From positions 1 through 8,402 of the forward strand of contig JAFYUA010000115.1 in the NCBI GenBank assembly GCA_017549745.1: DNA of 8,402 nucleotides, read 5' to 3'. A program made the position numbers and the translations under genes. A model generated the notes under the pieces. That model did not search any database. It saw only the letters and a program-made list of their open reading frames with translations, and was not told the DNA's origin. Of the stretch, positions 5,540 to 8,402 are shown one piece after another; position 1 is the first letter of the stretch; each line of letters starts with the position of its first letter. The DNA is from Clostridia bacterium. Its GTDB lineage: Bacteria; Bacillota; Clostridia; UMGS1810.

Positions 5540-5718
5540 ATGAAATATCAACTCCGTTGATATGAAATAATTTACTCCGTAAATTGTGAAATAGAAAGCT
5601 GACGCTTTCTGTGAAATAAAATAAATCCTCTTTCACACGCCGTAGGCGTATTTCATATTGCGTAGCAATATTTCACGCACGAAGTGCATTTCACAAATCC
5701 TGAAAGGATTTATTTCAT
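5540..5718. repeat. Array of seven mini-hairpins with inverted 7-base spacers (3 units one way, 4 units the other)
   Basis: Seven short perfect hairpins, trimmed to lie between spacers, are 5547-5561, 5569-5585, 5593-5610, 5637-5649, 5657-5669, 5677-5687 and 5695-5711. Spacers are RTGAAAT at 5540, 5562, 5586 and 5611, and the reverse complement ATTTCAY at 5650, 5670, 5688 and 5712, plus a near copy, CTTTCAC, at 5630. Loops on the + strand are TCC, TCC, TGAC, then GTA, GTA, GAA, GAA. Reading the left three on the - strand gives GGA, GGA and GTCA, so with spacers written ATTTCAY the loops are GNA or GNNA. Stem sequences differ between units while stem pairing is kept, which is strong evidence of selection on structure. 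The turning segment 5618-5629 has no complete hairpin. I do not recognise a named repeat family. Confidence 0.9.
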
Positions 5719-5720
5719 TG

Positions 5721-5752
5721 AAAAAGCGACTTGTCAAAACAAGTCGCTTTTT
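5721..5752. terminator. Terminator-like hairpin right of the array
   Basis: A perfect 14-bp inverted repeat (5721-5734 and 5739-5752) has a CAAA loop and five A/T pairs at the base. On the - strand it would end the SGNH esterase transcript about 115 nt past its stop codon and shield the hairpin array from read-through. Confidence 0.88.
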
Positions 5753-5756
5753 CTGG

Positions 5757-5777
5757 AAGAGCCGAATAGTTTAGATG
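5757..5777 (+). repeat. 21-base direct repeat, right copy
   Basis: It begins AAGAGCCGAAT and ends GTTTAGATG, with A at 5768; one mismatch to the copy at 5112-5132. It lies 4 bases after the hairpin at 5721-5752, a position parallel to the left copy. Confidence 0.85.
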
Positions 5778-5866
5778 CCGTATGATTTTAATAAAGCATT
5801 TGATATAAGGCAAATATTAAATAGTTGCTTTGCCTCTACAGGGAGTCGACACCAAATTTAATCTCA
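5778..5866. other. Non-coding trailer of the SGNH esterase gene
   Basis: Together with 5485-5777 this completes a 382-bp stretch without a gene. It holds a loose 7-bp stem (AGGCAAA 5808-5814 with TTTGCCT 5829-5835). At its right edge is a 9-bp AT-only inverted repeat with a CTC loop (5854-5874) that spans the esterase stop codon. Neither has a terminator-like T-run of any strength. No reading frame with a ribosome binding site is visible. Confidence 0.5.
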
Positions 5867-6880
5867 TTAAATTTTCGTTTTGATTTCTCTGTATAAATTT
5901 TCTGCATAACATGCAAACCCATCGTCATTTGGATGCAATCTTAAATCTGCATAACATTTTTCTTCTTTGGGAACAAAATCAAAACCTGAAATTACTGTAA
6001 TATTTTCTATATCCGTCACAGCCTTTCTTATTCCCTGCTCAACTTTTTCAAAATAACCAAATTCTCTATATTCACCCATGTCTTTTCTCCAAATTGGCGT
6101 AATTGCAAATATTTTAGAGTCCGGATAACTTTGTGATATATTTGTATAAAAAGCTTTACATTTGTATTTAAAAGTTTCTTCGTCTATATTGCTCCAATCA
6201 TTTGTACCATATGCCACAGTTATGTAATCCGGCGCAAATGATTCCTTGAGTTTTGCCAGTTGAGGAAAAAACCGTTCCCCGCCTATTGCTTTATTAAATT
6301 CCTCGGCACCGAGCAGTTCGGCAACTTTTGCAATATAACGATTTGAAGGACGCAATGCATCGTACCCATGCGTTATTGAATCTCCATATGCTATCAATTT
6401 CTTTTTAGGCTTTACTGCCTCAATAAAAGCATTATCGTCGATAGAAATCTCTTCGATTAATGTTTTAACCGACCAAGGAAGATGAACGCATACGGTCTTT
6501 TCACCTTCACCCAACTGAAACTTTTTTGAAAAATCACCCAAAGGTAGCTCCATCTGTGTATAATCTTGTGGCAACTCAATATTAGAAAAGTTATCAATAT
6601 AGCCTATAGGATTTCCATCCACAAAAACATCAACTGAAAAGTATTTTCGCGTAGAGCAATTCATTGTTTTAAGCTTTAGAAATAAATTTTTGCTATCCGT
6701 TTTAAACAAAAATTTGATTCCAGATGTATAAAAAGTTTTATCATAAAAATCCTGATTAGTTTCTTTGTATAACATTTCCTGTTCCTGTGTAAACCTTTTC
6801 AATAAGAGCATTGTGTTTTCTTCTTGAAAATTCACTGCTCCTGTTGTGATTTCTTTTACTTGATCAAAGCTTAATTTCAT
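5867..6880 (-). CDS. SGNH/GDSL-family hydrolase with N-terminal beta-rich domain
   Basis: The 337-residue protein has an N-terminal beta-rich domain (about 15-155, resembling the accessory domain of two-domain SGNH hydrolases) and a C-terminal SGNH esterase domain (about 160-337). Block I is YGDSITHG (165-172) with nucleophile Ser168. Block II is IGGERFF (199-205) with the oxyanion-hole Gly. Block III is YGTND (224-228) with Asn227. The block V His is His316 in LHPNDDGF. The likely acid is Asp312, four residues before the His rather than the usual three. No signal peptide is seen, so it is cytosolic, probably an ester or acetyl-sugar hydrolase; the substrate is unknown. The ATG at 6878-6880 follows AGAGGT (6887-6892) by 6 nt. 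It lies 127 nt behind the dehydrogenase gene on the same strand with no terminator between, so the two may form an operon. No convincing promoter of its own was seen. Confidence 0.88.
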   Translation of the reverse strand: MKLSFDQVKEITTGAVNFQEENTMLLLKRFTQEQEMLYKETNQDFYDKTFYTSGIKFLFKTDSKNLFLKLKTMNCSTRKYFSVDVFVDGNPIGYIDNFSNIELPQDYTQMELPLGDFSKKFQLGEGEKTVCVHLPWSVKTLIEEISIDDNAFIEAVKPKKKLIAYGDSITHGYDALRPSNRYIAKVAELLGAEEFNKAIGGERFFPQLAKLKESFAPDYITVAYGTNDWSNIDEETFKYKCKAFYTNISQSYPDSKIFAITPIWRKDMGEYREFGYFEKVEQGIRKAVTDIENITVISGFDFVPKEEKCYADLRLHPNDDGFACYAENLYREIKTKI

Positions 6881-7007
6881 AATATTACCTCTCGCCTTCA
6901 ACAATACATGGTATTCCTTACTATAATAACTGTATAACCCAGAAGCCTATATTTTTTAGTGATTATGGGATATAATGTTTAGATGCAACTATTTTTAGCT
7001 ATTTTAT

Positions 7008-8081
7008 TCAGTCAATATAGAATTTTGGTTTTTTTCCTTCAAATATTAATTTATATAATTCAGAAATCAAATATTCAGGACAATCCGAATAACAGTTGAC
7101 AGTATCTCCGCCTCTGTGATTAGTAAGAGATACATTGTCAAGAAAAACAAAAGGACTATCCTGCGGAAGCGGTTCTACAGGGAATACTTCCAAAGCGGCT
7201 CCTGTTATTTTCTTTTCTTCAAGTATTTTTGCAAGATAATCATAGTCAACCATATACGCACGAGCCGTGTTTACAAATACTGCAGTCGGTTTCATAAGGT
7301 CAAACTGTTCCTTGCCAATAATGATCTCTTTTTTCTCATTTCTTGCGTGAAGTGAAACTATATCAGATTCTTTCATTACGGTTTGCAGGTCTGTAAGTGT
7401 CACATTATATTTAATAATGTCAGGATCATCAGGCGTTATGGCCGGATCGGTTGCTATAATATTAACATGAAAAGGCTGAAGCTTTTCAGCGACAAGTCTT
7501 CCGATTGTACCAAAACCTACAAGTCCGATAGTTTTTCCTCTTAATTCGTAAACCCTTCCTACATTCGGAAAGTTTTCGCGCCATCTACCTTCTTTTAAGC
7601 TCATATGAGCGCGTGCCATATTTCTCGTTTCGCTGATCATATGACCAATCGTAAGTTCTGCGACAGCGTTTCCGTTGTGACCGGGATTGTTAAGAACAGG
7701 TATTCCCAGTTCTTTTGCGGCTTTTAAATCAACATTTTCTGTTCCACCTCTGTTTGAAAGTATGTATTTGAGATTAGGCGCCGCCATCATAAGTTCTCTC
7801 GGTACGGGACATAAATGCACCATAAGTAAATCCGCTTCTTTTACAGCATCATAAATTTCTTGTGAAAGTTCATACGCATGCGACCCGTTTGTCTCAATAT
7901 TGTGTACCATTACTCTCATTTCTTTTCTTGTCTTTGCACCAAAATATGGGTTTGCAATAAGTTCTATGCCCTCAAATTTTGCCAGACAGTCAGCGTAAAA
8001 AGACTCTTTCATAAAATGGTCGCTTATGCAGACGATTTTCATTGGTTTGCCGTTTATGGCCAAGTTAATTTTCTCTTTCAT
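7008..8081 (-). CDS. D-isomer-specific 2-hydroxyacid dehydrogenase, NAD-binding
   Basis: The 357-residue protein belongs to the D-2-hydroxyacid dehydrogenase family, cytosolic enzymes that reduce 2-oxoacids or oxidise D-2-hydroxyacids. The Rossmann motif is GFGTIG (189-194), and Asp212 at the end of the second strand indicates NAD rather than NADP. The catalytic triad is Arg274 (NTAR), Glu303 (PVEPLP) and His322 (TNHRGGDT). The usual Gly after the catalytic Arg is Ala here. The substrate loop has SNRGGTENVD near 109-118. The ATG at 8079-8081 was chosen because AGGAG (8089-8093) lies 7 nt upstream; the ATG at 8085 is only 1 nt from that site. It is divergent from a DeoR-type regulator and upstream of the SGNH esterase, a context typical of sugar or sugar-acid breakdown. 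The substrate cannot be named. Confidence 0.92.
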   Translation of the reverse strand: MKEKINLAINGKPMKIVCISDHFMKESFYADCLAKFEGIELIANPYFGAKTRKEMRVMVHNIETNGSHAYELSQEIYDAVKEADLLMVHLCPVPRELMMAAPNLKYILSNRGGTENVDLKAAKELGIPVLNNPGHNGNAVAELTIGHMISETRNMARAHMSLKEGRWRENFPNVGRVYELRGKTIGLVGFGTIGRLVAEKLQPFHVNIIATDPAITPDDPDIIKYNVTLTDLQTVMKESDIVSLHARNEKKEIIIGKEQFDLMKPTAVFVNTARAYMVDYDYLAKILEEKKITGAALEVFPVEPLPQDSPFVFLDNVSLTNHRGGDTVNCYSDCPEYLISELYKLIFEGKKPKFYID

Positions 8082-8129
8082 TTTCATTCTCCTCTTTTAG
8101 AAATTTATCAAAAAAACTTATTAATTTTC

Positions 8130-8158
8130 TTGACATATGCTTATAATTCCATTATAAT
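8130..8158 (+). promoter_or_regulatory. Consensus promoter of the DeoR-type regulator
   Basis: TTGACA (8130-8135), 17 nt and TATAAT (8153-8158) are both perfect consensus, giving a leader of roughly 80 nt. The intergenic region 8082-8246 must also hold the leftward dehydrogenase promoter, but I found no well-spaced pair for it. Confidence 0.85.
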
Positions 8159-8246
8159 CAGAGTATGACACAAAAAAATATGCATTTCAATACTTCTACA
8201 ACAAATAAGAAATTCTCAAAAATTATCAAAATAGGAGACTTTTCTA

Positions 8247-8402
8247 ATGTATCAGAAAGAACGTTTTAAAAAAATAATGGATATTCTTAATAAATACAGC
8301 TACGTTACTGTTAAATATCTTACCTACGAGCTTGGTTACAGCACCGCAACATTAAATCGCGACCTGAATGTTTTAGAAGAAAAAAAGCTTATCACTCGAA
8401 GC
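8247..8402 (+). CDS. DeoR-family transcriptional regulator, N-terminal part (3' end outside window)
   Basis: The first 52 codons encode a winged helix-turn-helix of the DeoR type: ERFKKIMDILNKY (5-17), VTVKYLTYELGYSTATLNRDL (20-40) and the wing start VLEEKKLITR (42-51). The second helix with S-AT-NRDL matches the family's S--T-RRDL recognition helix. DeoR proteins usually carry a C-terminal sugar-phosphate sensor, which is beyond the window edge. AGGAG (8233-8237) lies 9 nt before the ATG. It is divergent from the hydroxyacid dehydrogenase gene and is therefore the likely repressor of that gene and the SGNH gene. The HTH call is firm; the full-length family call depends on the missing part. 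Confidence 0.82.
   Translation, partial: MYQKERFKKIMDILNKYSYVTVKYLTYELGYSTATLNRDLNVLEEKKLITRS

Larger units (their letters stand above)
5075..5777. mobile_element. Candidate small element: four-helix-bundle gene plus hairpin array between 21-base direct repeats
   Basis: The interval contains, from left to right, a terminator-like hairpin, one 21-base repeat, the four-helix-bundle gene (- strand), an array of seven mini-hairpins, a second terminator-like hairpin and the second 21-base repeat. The direct repeats start 645 bp apart. No transposase, integrase, reverse transcriptase or HUH nuclease is present, so mobility would be non-autonomous or of an unknown kind. The boundaries are guesses; the true unit may be only the array plus the gene. 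Confidence 0.35.

Noticed and set aside
5540..5718. CRISPR array
   Set aside because: The repeats are only 7 bases, switch orientation, and the intervening segments are palindromic hairpins rather than unique spacers; no cas genes are present.
5778..5866. tRNA fragment or phage attachment site next to the right direct repeat
   Set aside because: The GTCGAC-containing stretch cannot be folded into a tRNA T-arm with an acceptor stem, and no integrase is nearby.
6881..7007. Independent promoter for the SGNH gene
   Set aside because: Several TATA-like hexamers exist on the - strand, but none has a -35 box at a proper distance.

Overview
The window looks like a chromosomal segment of a low-to-moderate GC Gram-positive anaerobe, most likely class Clostridia. 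The evidence is the strong AGGAG-type ribosome binding sites, near-perfect TTGACA-17-TATAAT promoters, GTG and TTG starts, and long perfect-stem terminators placed between convergent genes. The genus cannot be fixed from the sequence alone.

Left part (1-3996) is a compact housekeeping and sugar-related block with moderate GC. It holds the 3' end of an M20-family amidohydrolase (+), a family I inorganic pyrophosphatase (-), an N-acylglucosamine 2-epimerase family protein (+), a HAD-family phosphatase (-) and an AraC-type regulator with a cupin sensor domain (+). The genes alternate in strand. Each convergent pair shares one bidirectional hairpin terminator, and each divergent pair has back-to-back promoters.

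Middle part (4014-5136) is AT-rich. A short membrane-anchored GGDEF diguanylate cyclase (-) diverges from a 66-residue Cro/CI-type regulator (+). Their promoters overlap and are built around repeats of TTGAGTAT, so the small regulator probably represses both itself and the cyclase.

The most unusual stretch is 5075-5777. It contains a four-helix-bundle (S23/Avd-like) protein gene next to an array of seven mini-hairpins separated by a 7-base spacer, ATTTCAY. Three units lie in one orientation and four in the other. When each half is read in its own orientation, six of the seven loops are GNA triloops and one is GNNA, a loop class known to be very stable in DNA. The inverted spacers can nest so that the hairpins oppose each other at successive four-way junctions with no unpaired bases. 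Copies of a 21-base sequence (20/21 identical) lie at both sides, each just after a terminator-like hairpin. I propose that this is a small dispersed or mobile element in which the protein acts on the hairpin array; this is inference.

Right part (5867-8402) is AT-rich. It encodes an intracellular SGNH-family esterase and an NAD-dependent D-2-hydroxyacid dehydrogenase, both on the - strand and possibly one operon. They diverge from the start of a DeoR-type regulator with a consensus promoter. This resembles the edge of a sugar or sugar-acid utilisation locus that continues past the right end.
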